DNA of 64,000 nt from Legionella impletisoli (GTDB lineage: Bacteria; Pseudomonadota; Gammaproteobacteria; Legionellales; Legionellaceae): NCBI RefSeq assembly GCF_900639875.1, contig NZ_CAAAIA010000003.1, positions 124,001 through 188,000 on the forward strand. The letters are read 5' to 3'. The notes under the pieces are model-generated. The model worked only from the letters and a program-made list of their open reading frames with translations, was not told the origin of the DNA and did no database searches. This document shows positions 42,287 to 50,933 of this stretch, piece by piece. Both the position numbers and the translations under genes were made by a program. The first letter of the stretch is position 1, and every line of letters begins with the position of its first letter.

Positions 42287-43699
42287 ATGTTGTTTAAATC
42301 ACGTATGTTCAATGTTTTTTTTTGCTTTATTTTGATAAAATATGTCCATATTTTTTTGCTATTGATTATTATGATAAGAAATTGTTCTTTTTGGTGTCGA
42401 GCGGGAAAATCTACGGACATAGCCTCCGCGTCAAAACAACTGCTTGAACTAGTAAGTCCAGAAGTTGATCAGCTAAATCTCGAATTGGCTAGAGATTTTC
42501 TTGATGATCACCAAACTGTAGATTTAAATTTTTACTTAACAAGAGACGATGAGCCGAGCAAAACTACATTGTGGCATTGCATTACGAGTAAAGATCTCGC
42601 TTTAATTGATAAAGTATTAAACCATCCTTCTTTGAAGGATAAACCCGTTAAACACTGGGTTTACATTTTTCATTGTTTTGTTGATGTTTTAACCCATCCT
42701 GAGATAATGGAACGCTTAGTAAAATTTTGTAAAACTAAGATACCTCCAGTGGAATCGGTGATGAATTTAATGGACACACTGGAAAGAATTTTTCCGAACA
42801 AAATGGCAGAAAGGCTTACTCCTAGGGAACTATTTTCTGAGCATTTTTGTGATTTCCCTCCTCAGGAACTTTGGCGTTTATTTGTCGATGCTGTCTTACA
42901 AAAAAAAGAAAATGGTTGGCTAAATTACGAGAGTAGGGAGCCTGGGAGTATTGAGGGCATGGTCAGAGCATTTTCATTTTTACGCGAAAGCATCTCACAG
43001 TCATTAAGCCCAGATTTAATTCGCCGTTTACATGCTCGCTGCAGTGCACATTTCATAGATAAAACACCAGGTCGGTTTAGAGATGGGGCAGGGGTTAATT
43101 TTGGTCTCGGTTATGGTCATAATACTTCTATGTCTGGATTAATTGAAGTGATAGAAGAGCATACACCAAATTCGACTTATAAAGTCCGTAAAGGACGTCT
43201 GGGCATGGTTATTACTGCTTCAGCGCAGTCTTCTCTGCAAATTAAACAACAGGTTGAAAAAATTATAAGGGACTATCACGAAGCATTAGCTGGATGCGCT
43301 AGTCCTACTGAAAAAATAAAAAATATAATTGATCTGGTCGTTAATTTAGAGCGAACTCACCCCTTTAGTGATTGTAACTGTAGGACAATTTGCATCATGA
43401 TATTAAATCGGGAATTAATTAGAAATGGTTTATGTCCAGTGATTTTAGAAAATCCCAATTGTTTCGAGGGTTATTCCAGAAAAGAGTTAGTGGATGAAGT
43501 TATTAAGGGTATGATCACCTTTCACCAAGTTAAAGAGGGATATGGTTATCATTTAGGTGTAACCACGGATGGAATTAAACTATTGCTTCTTTCGCCATTT
43601 TACACGAAGTGTAAAGCTGCTTACGAATATCTCGATAAATATGCAGAGACCGCATTGGGTCAATCTCTGGAAGATGAAACATTGACATTCTATCTTTAA
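42287..43699 (+). CDS. Fic-domain-like protein with degenerate core motif
   Basis: The 470-residue protein contains near residue 363 the sequence HPFSDCNCRTICIMILN, which resembles the Fic motif HPFxxGNGR with both glycines replaced by cysteine. Fic proteins transfer AMP or other groups. Residues 100-300 are helical. The first 30 residues are hydrophobic (FFCFILIKYVHIFLLLIIM); an in-frame ATG at 42371 would remove them, and no clear binding site decides. It may be an effector with altered or lost activity. It is divergent from the TCP11-like gene and has a very AT-rich upstream region. Confidence 0.65.
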   Translation: MLFKSRMFNVFFCFILIKYVHIFLLLIIMIRNCSFWCRAGKSTDIASASKQLLELVSPEVDQLNLELARDFLDDHQTVDLNFYLTRDDEPSKTTLWHCITSKDLALIDKVLNHPSLKDKPVKHWVYIFHCFVDVLTHPEIMERLVKFCKTKIPPVESVMNLMDTLERIFPNKMAERLTPRELFSEHFCDFPPQELWRLFVDAVLQKKENGWLNYESREPGSIEGMVRAFSFLRESISQSLSPDLIRRLHARCSAHFIDKTPGRFRDGAGVNFGLGYGHNTSMSGLIEVIEEHTPNSTYKVRKGRLGMVITASAQSSLQIKQQVEKIIRDYHEALAGCASPTEKIKNIIDLVVNLERTHPFSDCNCRTICIMILNRELIRNGLCPVILENPNCFEGYSRKELVDEVIKGMITFHQVKEGYGYHLGVTTDGIKLLLLSPFYTKCKAAYEYLDKYAETALGQSLEDETLTFYL

Positions 43700-43754
43700 T
43701 CCATTTTATATAAGATTATAAAGTTAAGTTTAAATGACATTTAAGAGGGATTCT

Positions 43755-44435
43755 ATGAATGATGAGATTTATAATAAGCCTGGGAATAATCGGATAAAAA
43801 GTCCTAAATCGGCTGAATTAGTCTATTTATTATGTTTATTGCTAGGGGGTTTAGGTATTCATCGATTCTTTGTTGGAAAGTATGTAACCGGCTTTCTCAT
43901 GCTCATTACCGCTGGTGGGCTTGGTCTTTGGGTTCTTGTTGATTTAATGTTTATTACAAATAATAAGTTCGAGGATAAGCAAAAGCGCGTTATCATTCTC
44001 ACGAAACAGCCTTCTGTCCTAAAACGCTCGCTCATCGTAATCAGCACGATTATTGCTTGGCTTGTGATTTCAATAGCGACTTTTATCGGAATAGTTTTTT
44101 ATTTAACAAGCGGCATGGTGGATGTGGCGCGGCTACAATTATCTGCGATAAAAGCAGGCGAAAATAAATTAGCGTACAGCTATACATCAAAAGAATTTCA
44201 AAAAGCTATTCCTTATAATCAATTTGAGCGATTCATCTCGCTCTATCCTGTCCTTAAAAATACTACTGAAACCAGCTTCACGCAAAGGCAAATCGAAAAT
44301 AATGGGGGCCTGATTGCAGGTGTTTTGAAAACGAAAGAGGGTAAAGAAGTACCCGTTGAATATCGGTTTATCAAAGAAAATAGCGAATGGAAAATTATTT
44401 CAATAAACATAAAGACAGAAGGCAATACCGATTAA
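43755..44435 (+). CDS. TM2-domain membrane protein with periplasmic DUF4864-like domain
   Basis: The 226-residue protein has a TM2 domain (KSAELVYLLCLLLGGLGIHR with FFVGKYVTGFLMLITAGGLG, about residues 17-70), a third membrane segment (about residues 92-115), and a C-terminal domain of about 100 residues (SYTSKEFQKAIPYNQFERFI and so on) resembling DUF4864/SnoaL-like folds. The ATG at 43755 has AGAGGG 6 bases upstream. Its function is unknown. It precedes one copy of the 185-bp repeat. Confidence 0.78.
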   Translation: MNDEIYNKPGNNRIKSPKSAELVYLLCLLLGGLGIHRFFVGKYVTGFLMLITAGGLGLWVLVDLMFITNNKFEDKQKRVIILTKQPSVLKRSLIVISTIIAWLVISIATFIGIVFYLTSGMVDVARLQLSAIKAGENKLAYSYTSKEFQKAIPYNQFERFISLYPVLKNTTETSFTQRQIENNGGLIAGVLKTKEGKEVPVEYRFIKENSEWKIISINIKTEGNTD

Positions 44436-44479
44436 GTAACCCAAAAGATACTGGTTTTTCTTAAACAAGGAGGTTGATT

Positions 44480-44664
44480 CAGGGCAACGCATGAGTGATC
44501 AAAAAATAACAATTTCATAGTTGAAATATATTTGTTATATATTTCAACGTCCTGCGGCTTGACCGCAGGATCCATGCTAGGAGCCTCAAAACCAAAGGAT
44601 ACGGCACATGAAGTACCGTGCGATGGCATTAAGAGGAATCTGTACTCGCTCATGATCTTGCCCT
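44480..44664. mobile_element. MITE copy 1 (185 bp, 11-bp target duplication)
   Basis: The element starts CAGGGCAACGCATGAG and ends CTCATGATCTTGCCCT, which are inverse complements apart from a few changes. It is flanked on both sides by GGAGGTTGATT (44469-44479 and 44665-44675), an exact 11-bp duplication. Inside are two hairpins: TTGAAATATA/TATATTTCAA (44521-44547) and CCTGCGG-CTTGA-CCGCAGG (44551-44569). A second copy of equal length is at 49080. It encodes no transposase, so it would need one in trans. An 11-bp duplication fits IS4-like enzymes. Confidence 0.8.
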
Positions 44665-44733
44665 GGAGGTTGATTGACAAGAAACATTGTCCCTTTATAA
44701 TGGCTTCATAATGGATTGTAATTGCTGTAACGG

Positions 44734-45492
44734 ATGATATACCTCGCTTTTTATAGAACAAATTTCCTGTCTTATTTCCTAGCCAGAAAATTCGCATCGA
44801 ATTTATTTTGCAGCTTCATTTACTTCATTGTTTTTATCTCCTTGGCTTATGGCGAGACAGCGTTTGATCTTCAAAATTATTCTCTTGAGCAAGCGCTCAT
44901 TATCAAAAGCAATTGCCCTATAGAAACCCCTCCTTGTGAGGTGGATTTAAATACCATTTCGGAAGAAAAGTTATTAGCAGGCATTGCCTATGGTGAGGCC
45001 TCAACCTTAAATAATTTTGCTGAAATGGCAGCGATAGCTTCAGCTACTGTACGAAGAAGAAATGCCGCACATCAGCTAACCGTAAATGCGCTGGTGCAAA
45101 AATATCGAAATTTTTCTTATGCAGTATATGATGGCAACGCAAGATACAATCGTTTAATGTGCTCAGCCTCACAAGTGCCATTTGCACAAGCTTATGAAGC
45201 CGCGCGTAATGCGCTATACAATGGAATGGATTATGCTTTCGGGGGGTGCTTTTGGGACGGATACGATTTAAAAACAAAAGGCGTAAACCACATCAAGTAT
45301 AAACAGGGCTTTCGTTTTATTCATCCTATTCATAATTTATTTTGCATTCCCGAGTCACCTTTTATAGAACGAATCATAGGTGGGAAAATATATCACTATA
45401 TGTTTGATTCAACCGCAGCCCATGGTGGAACCATCTTATGGAAGTTAAATAAAGAATATTTAAAAGCTGCAGGAGCAGGCCAATGTTTATAA
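44734..45492 (+). CDS. Secreted SleB-like cell-wall hydrolase
   Basis: The 252-residue protein has an N-terminal hydrophobic segment (FCSFIYFIVFISLAYGETA) for export and, from about residue 88, EEKLLAGIAYGEASTLNNFA then EMAAIASATVRRRNA, the opening of Hydrolase_2/SleB-like lytic transglycosylases. The C-terminal half is cysteine-containing (MCSAS, GGCFWDG) and does not look typical. The start falls within sequence close to the MITE's right end. The next gene overlaps by 10 bases. Class is fairly likely, activity unproven. Confidence 0.65.
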   Translation: MIYLAFYRTNFLSYFLARKFASNLFCSFIYFIVFISLAYGETAFDLQNYSLEQALIIKSNCPIETPPCEVDLNTISEEKLLAGIAYGEASTLNNFAEMAAIASATVRRRNAAHQLTVNALVQKYRNFSYAVYDGNARYNRLMCSASQVPFAQAYEAARNALYNGMDYAFGGCFWDGYDLKTKGVNHIKYKQGFRFIHPIHNLFCIPESPFIERIIGGKIYHYMFDSTAAHGGTILWKLNKEYLKAAGAGQCL

Positions 45493-46010
45493 AATCTTCG
45501 GTGTTCTTGCTGATGTTGATATTGGTCGCTCATCGAGCTTTAGCTGAGCCTCCTTTCGACGTGATTCAATCTTGTATGGGAGGAAAAAATGATGCTTTTA
45601 CGCTCAAAATTGCTGACTTAGAGGATGATGGATTTATAAGCACTCCTGATGCGTTTTGCGAAGCACAATATAGCCGCCATTTTGGAACGCATTTTTTTGG
45701 GACCGTCGTTTGTGAAGATGAGTTTTTTCTCATTCTAAACCATAAAAAAGTTCGGTTAGATACCGCAATAAATCATTCATTAAATTCCAAAATTAAACCG
45801 GGTATTCCTTTTTCCGTGCGATCGTTTTGGAAGAAAATTGATTTTAAAGACCAAGCCTATTTATGTATCGAATCTCCTCTTTCAGAATCGGGAGCGGGTG
45901 CTTCGATTAATCAATACTATATTGTTGAGCATGGGTTTGAAGAAACAAAGATGCCAATCGTTTATTATTATTTTTTCAATGGCGATATTAAACCAGTCTT
46001 TCCAACTTAA
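45483..46010 (+). CDS. Small exported protein, unknown family
   Basis: The 175-residue product has a signal peptide (KSSVFLLMLILVAHRALA) and a mature part with three cysteines (IQSCMGG, FCEAQ, VVCEDE). It overlaps the SleB-like gene by 10 bases, so the two are likely translated together and may act together in the periplasm. Its last 4 bases overlap the convergent diguanylate cyclase gene. The family is unknown to me. Confidence 0.6.
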   Translation: MFIKSSVFLLMLILVAHRALAEPPFDVIQSCMGGKNDAFTLKIADLEDDGFISTPDAFCEAQYSRHFGTHFFGTVVCEDEFFLILNHKKVRLDTAINHSLNSKIKPGIPFSVRSFWKKIDFKDQAYLCIESPLSESGAGASINQYYIVEHGFEETKMPIVYYYFFNGDIKPVFPT

Positions 46011-48169
46011 TCTTTTTTCTTAGACGTTTGCTCTAAAAGGCCTTCGATATTTATGTTGCTGTATAATGAGACTTGATTGCGACCATGATTTTTAGAGTAA
46101 TACAATGCTTTATCCGCAGCATCAATTAGATCGTTAGGGTTATTGCCATCCACTGGAAAGGCAGAAATTCCAATGGAAATTGTGATTGGCCCTATGATTT
46201 GAGCGCCATATTTAATTTGCAGTTGTGACACTTCTTTGCGAATTGCCTCGGCACGTACTCGAGTGCTTTCTAGGTCTATGTCATAAAATATAATCACAAA
46301 CTCTTCACCGCCAAATCGTGCAGCAATATCCCCATCACGAACGGAATTTTCTATAATTTGCCCCACTTCTTTTAAAACGGCATCACCAGCATCATGCCCA
46401 AAGGTGTCATTAATTTTTTTGAAGTGATCTAAATCGAGCATCATGACTGATATTGGCGATTCTGTTCTTTGAGATTGATTAATAAGCTTACACAAAAAGT
46501 CATCTAAATAACGGCGATTATATAAGCCGGTTAAGGGATCACGAACCGATTGATGGCGTAGATTTTCTCTAAGTCTTACATTGGCTAATGCGAGGGCGAT
46601 AAGTTCTGAAAAGGCGATAATTAAGAGCCTTTGATTTTCATCCTCAAATAAGGTGTCTTGTTCTGACTCAAGATAGAATAAACCGTAAATATCATTTTGT
46701 GCCATTAAGGGGATACAGAGCATAGAGTTATTTTTTTCTTTATCTTCGATGTGCTCGCAAACTAACGTGTGATGAGATTTATCAACTTGATGAATGCGAC
46801 CTAATCGAATTCCCCAGCATTCTTGGGGTGTAAAGGTTATTTCTTGAGCGATAGGGGCCCCCCAGCTCAAGATTTTTTCTAAAAAATTCCTGGACGGATG
46901 CATGATATAAAGATATCCACTGGCAAATTGCATAAGTTTCTTTGAATAAGTTTCTACAACATGAGCTAATTCCTGTTGTGTGCCACAGGCTAACATGATG
47001 TCACTCATTTCAACTAATAAGGTTATTTGTTGATTTTTATTTTCTAATATCTTCATTCCGAGCGTAAGTTGTTTATAGGATGCTTGTAATTCCGCATGTT
47101 CTTGTAAGCGCTTGGTGATATCTCTTAGGGTGTGAATGGTGCTGCCATTTTCAGGATCATGGTCTTTTATATGAGCAGAGGATAGCTCATAAACGCGTTT
47201 CTCATCTTGAACCATACACTCGATAGTTTTTTCATTTATTTCATTTTGCAATGAATTCTCTAAATCCTTTGCAAATTCAAATTGATTTGCTGGAACATTG
47301 CTTAAAGCATCTTGCAAGGTCATGCCTACTTCAATTTTTTTGCCAAATAAGCGTTTAAACTCCATAAAATAATTGTCGTTAAACATGATGAATCGATCTT
47401 GTTTATCAAATGCGGCAATCATATCAGTCGAACTTTCAATAATTTTGCGTAGCTGCACTTCGGCTTGATGATGCTTTCGTTCCGTTTCTCGACGTCTAAT
47501 TATTTCAAAATTTACCAATAAAAATGCAAATAGCAGAAAAGCGACACTTATCACAGAGCCTAGCAATAAAATATGACTCGTTTGTTCGGCATTTTGGGTT
47601 TTGGCTTCATTTCGTTCTTTTAACAATACATATTCAACGGATCTGATTTCCTGACCGAGCCCTTTTACGCGACTAGACATTTCTTGACTGCGATTTAATA
47701 AATTCGTTCCTTCTTCAGTAAAGAGTTTGTTGCCATGCTTTAGTAAAACGACTCGACTTAAAATATCAATTCGTTCTTCCACTAAAATAATAAACGCTTG
47801 TACTCGTTTATTTTGCTCTTTGTTCTCAGCAGTGAGTTGGTCTAGTTGGTTTAATTCTTGTTTGAGATCCTGGACATCTTCAGCGAAATCTTCTAAAAAA
47901 TGTTCTTGACCTGAAATGAGGTAACCTCGTTGTTGGGATTCTAACTCAACTGTTCGATAAAGGGCAGAATTGATGTGATCAATTACTTTATACGTATGAA
48001 CAACCGACTGACTCGCGTCAGCTAAGATTTGAATTTGTTTATAGGATACAAAACTAAAGAGAATCGCTGATAAAAGAGCAACAATGAATATAATATTAAG
48101 CGTTGTTTGACTAAGCTTCTTGTCCTTCATGAGTTTAATCAATGATGGGTGTTTTGAAGGTTCATTCAT
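46007..48169 (-). CDS. CHASE3-PAS-GAF diguanylate cyclase
   Basis: The 720-residue protein has membrane segments at about residues 22-42 and 198-222, enclosing a periplasmic CHASE3 sensor (INSALYRTVELESQQRGYLI, then SGQEHFLEDFAEDVQDLKQE). A cytoplasmic PAS domain (about 235-350), a GAF domain (about 385-525) and a GGDEF domain with RFGGEEFVIIFYD (about residue 640), preceded by DPLTGLYNRRYLDDF, follow. GGEEF is an active-site signature, so synthesis of cyclic di-GMP is expected. No EAL domain follows. It is convergent and shares 4 bases with the preceding gene. Confidence 0.93.
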   Translation of the reverse strand: MNEPSKHPSLIKLMKDKKLSQTTLNIIFIVALLSAILFSFVSYKQIQILADASQSVVHTYKVIDHINSALYRTVELESQQRGYLISGQEHFLEDFAEDVQDLKQELNQLDQLTAENKEQNKRVQAFIILVEERIDILSRVVLLKHGNKLFTEEGTNLLNRSQEMSSRVKGLGQEIRSVEYVLLKERNEAKTQNAEQTSHILLLGSVISVAFLLFAFLLVNFEIIRRRETERKHHQAEVQLRKIIESSTDMIAAFDKQDRFIMFNDNYFMEFKRLFGKKIEVGMTLQDALSNVPANQFEFAKDLENSLQNEINEKTIECMVQDEKRVYELSSAHIKDHDPENGSTIHTLRDITKRLQEHAELQASYKQLTLGMKILENKNQQITLLVEMSDIMLACGTQQELAHVVETYSKKLMQFASGYLYIMHPSRNFLEKILSWGAPIAQEITFTPQECWGIRLGRIHQVDKSHHTLVCEHIEDKEKNNSMLCIPLMAQNDIYGLFYLESEQDTLFEDENQRLLIIAFSELIALALANVRLRENLRHQSVRDPLTGLYNRRYLDDFLCKLINQSQRTESPISVMMLDLDHFKKINDTFGHDAGDAVLKEVGQIIENSVRDGDIAARFGGEEFVIIFYDIDLESTRVRAEAIRKEVSQLQIKYGAQIIGPITISIGISAFPVDGNNPNDLIDAADKALYYSKNHGRNQVSLYSNINIEGLLEQTSKKKD

Positions 48170-48377
48170 AGATTCGTCCTGACCCTGATACTCGATTAAT
48201 CGTTAGCCACGTTCGTTAAAGGGTGTTATCTAGATAATCGTACAAAATTACCCATTTCTCAAATTGGCTAATTGAAAAATCATTTAATTTGGTCTTAGTT
48301 AAAGGTTGCCTGACTAGAATCCAATACACTTTTACAGTATATTTCATGCTAGTCTTAATCCCGACTTCCAACATACC

Positions 48378-49058
48378 ATGGCATCGAACATCTCTGAACA
48401 AGATATTAAAGCGGGTCAAGCAGTCTACACCTCATTGATGTTAAAACTGTACAATCTTTGGGTTTTAGATATTTCCAATCGCTGGATTTGGTGCTGCTCT
48501 AAAAAAAAGCAATTAAAACAATTTAATCAGTGCGTGAGCTCTAATCATTTAGATATAGGCGTAGGTACTGGGTACTATCTGAAGCACTGCAACTGGCCTC
48601 CTAATAGTACGTTAAGCCTGATGGATTTAAATCCAACTTGCTTAGAAGTGGCTCGAAAAGCCATACAAGGAATTGAGACAAAAACGTATTTAGCGGATAT
48701 CTATAAACCACAATCTGCCTTATCGAATACGTTTAACTCAATCTCCTTAAATTATCTTCTTCATTGCTTACCAGGAAATATGCATACAAAAAGCGATGCA
48801 ATAAGTAACGCCGTAGATATGCTTAAACCAGGTGGTGTGCTCTTTGGTGCAACCATTTTGGCCGATGAAGCGCTCCATACCAAGGTAAGCCGTAAATTAG
48901 CGGATTTTTACAATCGAAAAAAGATATTTTCTTATCAAGAAGATACGCTCGATGCTTTACAAGCGATGCTTTCATCCTATTTAGACTCGGTTGAGATCAC
49001 CGTTTGCGGTTGCGTAGCCCTATTTAAGGGAAAAAAGAAAAATGAATTAGATGTATGA
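48378..49058 (+). CDS. Class I SAM-dependent methyltransferase
   Basis: The 226-residue product has the SAM-binding motif HLDIGVGTGYYLKH (about residue 55), a following acidic segment (LSLMDLNPTCLEVARKAI) and a final motif (LKPGGVLFGATIL). It may act on a small molecule; the substrate is unknown. The C-terminal part is short for a methyltransferase with a cap domain. It stands alone before the second MITE. Confidence 0.86.
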   Translation: MASNISEQDIKAGQAVYTSLMLKLYNLWVLDISNRWIWCCSKKKQLKQFNQCVSSNHLDIGVGTGYYLKHCNWPPNSTLSLMDLNPTCLEVARKAIQGIETKTYLADIYKPQSALSNTFNSISLNYLLHCLPGNMHTKSDAISNAVDMLKPGGVLFGATILADEALHTKVSRKLADFYNRKKIFSYQEDTLDALQAMLSSYLDSVEITVCGCVALFKGKKKNELDV

Positions 49059-49079
49059 TGACGGAGCTTGTGATAGATT

Positions 49080-49264
49080 CAGGGCAAACGCATGGCTGCA
49101 CAAAAATAACAATTTCATAGTATAAATATAATATCTATTATATCTTTCAACGTCCTGCGGCTTGACCGCAGGATCCATGCTAGGAGCCTCAAAACCAAAG
49201 CGTACGGCACATGAATACATTCGTCGGCTTAAGATGAATTGGTACTCACTCATGATTTTGCCCT
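49080..49264. mobile_element. MITE copy 2 (185 bp)
   Basis: This copy has the same length and order as the one at 44480-44664, with CAGGGCAAACGCATGG at the left and CATGATTTTGCCCT at the right. The internal CCTGCGG-CTTGA-CCGCAGG hairpin is at 49154-49172. The 11-base flanks are TGTGATAGATT (49069-49079) and GAAGATAGGTT (49265-49275), matching at 7 of 11, so this duplication has decayed and the insertion is probably older than copy 1. Confidence 0.78.
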
Positions 49265-49307
49265 GAAGATAGGTTAAACTCACATTAACAAATTAGGGAA
49301 GATAAAT

Positions 49308-49772
49308 ATGGTTAAAAATATTCTTGTGGTTTGTACGGGAAACATTTGTAGAAGCCCTATGGCAGAGGCCTTGTTAAAACATCACTTAAAAAAGCAAGGT
49401 GCTGATAGGGTAGTTTCCTCCGCAGGCATTCAAGCCCTAGAAGGTCGACCGGCTGATTCTATCGCACAAGAATTAATGACTCAAAAAGGAATTGAAATTT
49501 CCCATCATCGAGCTCGGCAGTTAAACGCAGAAATGGTGCATGCATCTGATCTGATTCTTGTCATGTCGAGAGATCAAAAAAAACAAGTCGAGCAGGGTTT
49601 TCCCAATAGCCAAGGTAAAGTATTTCGCCTCGGGGAGCAAGAAGGATTCGATGTAATTGACCCTTACAAACGAATGAGAGCAATCTTTGAGCAGTCTTTA
49701 GCGCAAATCGAGTATGGATTGGAGCATTGGTATCAAGTCCTTTCCCCAAAATCTGAGCGTGAGGCGTCTTAA
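49308..49772 (+). CDS. wzb: Low-molecular-weight protein-tyrosine phosphatase (Wzb-like)
   Basis: The 154-residue protein has the active-site loop VVCTGNICRSPMAEALL at the N-terminus (C-x5-R-S) and DPYKRMRAIFEQ near residue 122, supplying the general-acid aspartate. Wzb-type enzymes dephosphorylate the tyrosine cluster of the Wzc kinase and so control polysaccharide assembly. It lies next to wza and wzc here, although 319 bases separate it from wza. Family assignment is firm and the pairing with wzc follows from position. Confidence 0.92.
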   Translation: MVKNILVVCTGNICRSPMAEALLKHHLKKQGADRVVSSAGIQALEGRPADSIAQELMTQKGIEISHHRARQLNAEMVHASDLILVMSRDQKKQVEQGFPNSQGKVFRLGEQEGFDVIDPYKRMRAIFEQSLAQIEYGLEHWYQVLSPKSEREAS

Positions 49773-50091
49773 CACAAAGATATTTTTAAAACTAATTTGC
49801 AAAAATGATTTTTTTTATTTACAAAGCACGTGATTTAAGTAAGAATTTTTAAGGTTTTGCTGAGGTGACAGCCATTTCCTAGGTTCCTAAGCCTTGCGCC
49901 AGATTTCATCCCAGATCAACCGCAGGGACTAGAGATCTAAGTAATAGCTAGAATCTACTCAATAAGTTGAGCAAAGGTCATTACGAGAGAAATAACTCGC
50001 TTTGTCCGATATTAAATGACTAAAAAATTATTGCCGTGCTTAGAGATAAGTGATTATTCGTTTTTATCTGTATAGGATGTATAGAATTAGC
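49773..50091. other. Intergenic leader before wza
   Basis: This 319-base stretch must include the promoter for wza-wzc. I find no ops/JUMPstart element, no strong hairpin and no open reading frame here. A GTG at 50050 in the wza frame is possible but adds no useful signal peptide. Confidence 0.4.
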
Positions 50092-50916
50092 ATGAGGAAA
50101 GTGATCAGTATTGTTGGAACCAGTATTCTCTTTAGCGGCTGTAGCATTATGCCTGGCATGCAAAATCTGGATAACGTTCAAATGCGTAAAATGGTTATCC
50201 CAGAAAAAATCGAAGTCCACCCAACCTTAATTCCCATAACTCCCACTTTAATCGCGGATCAAAAAGTAAGTGTTTATCACTATCATGTGGCTCCCGCGGA
50301 TGTCTTGAGTATTAACGTCTGGCAACATCCTGAATTCGATTTTCTTGAAAGACCAAGTGCTAATCTAGCCACCACAGCAGGTATTCAAGGGGCAGCTGGG
50401 CAACCTGGATATTTGGTTAATGCGGACGGTTTGATTTATTTTCCTCTTGTTGGTTATGTAAAAGTAGCCGGTAAAACGGTCGATGAAATCCGAGGTGTAA
50501 TTACCGCTCGGTTAAAAAAATACGTGCCGAATCCTCAAGTCAATGTTCGAGTGGCAGACTATCGCGGTCAAAAAGTTTATGTTTTAGGTGAAGTGAATAA
50601 ACCGGGGTTTTTACCTCTCAATGATCAGCCTTTAACCATTGCCGATGCGTTAACTCTTTCTGGATGGATTAATCCTGATGCTGCCGCACCAGGTTATACC
50701 TATGTAATTCGAGGCAATTATAAAGAGCCTTTAATTTTTTGGCTAGATGCTAAAACCCCCGATAAGATGTTACTCGCTGAACGATTCAGTTTAAGACCTG
50801 GTGATATTTTATACGTTTCTTCCGCGCCGGCCACCCGCTGGAACCGTGTGTTAAATCAATTATTACCAACCATCCAAACGGTTTGGTATACCCAGGCTAT
50901 TGTTAATAACAGTTAA
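50092..50916 (+). CDS. wza: Polysaccharide export outer-membrane lipoprotein (Wza)
   Basis: The 274-residue product has a lipoprotein signal (KVISIVGTSILFSGC, lipobox LFSGC). Its polysaccharide export domain (YHVAPADVLSINVWQHPEF, about residue 65) and SLBB-like domain (VADYRGQKVYVLGEVNKPGF, about residue 160) are typical. It ends with PATRWNRVLNQLLPTIQT, the amphipathic helix of the Wza barrel. ATG at 50092 gives the short signal; in-frame GTG 50050 and ATG 50077 are alternatives. Wza forms the outer-membrane pore; its partner kinase follows after 17 bases. Confidence 0.93.
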   Translation: MRKVISIVGTSILFSGCSIMPGMQNLDNVQMRKMVIPEKIEVHPTLIPITPTLIADQKVSVYHYHVAPADVLSINVWQHPEFDFLERPSANLATTAGIQGAAGQPGYLVNADGLIYFPLVGYVKVAGKTVDEIRGVITARLKKYVPNPQVNVRVADYRGQKVYVLGEVNKPGFLPLNDQPLTIADALTLSGWINPDAAAPGYTYVIRGNYKEPLIFWLDAKTPDKMLLAERFSLRPGDILYVSSAPATRWNRVLNQLLPTIQTVWYTQAIVNNS

Positions 50917-50933
50917 TCGACTTAGGAAGTCTA

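Noticed and set aside
44432-44797. Minus-strand gene through MITE copy 1
   Set aside because: The conserved part coincides exactly with the MITE, and the same phrase appears in copy 2. It reflects the repeat, not a conserved protein.
49047-49283. Minus-strand gene through MITE copy 2
   Set aside because: Same reason as for copy 1; no ribosome binding site, and the frame ends soon after the element.
49773-50091. A second ops/JUMPstart before wza
   Set aside because: No GGCGGTAGCG-like sequence is found there; only the one at 54034 fits.
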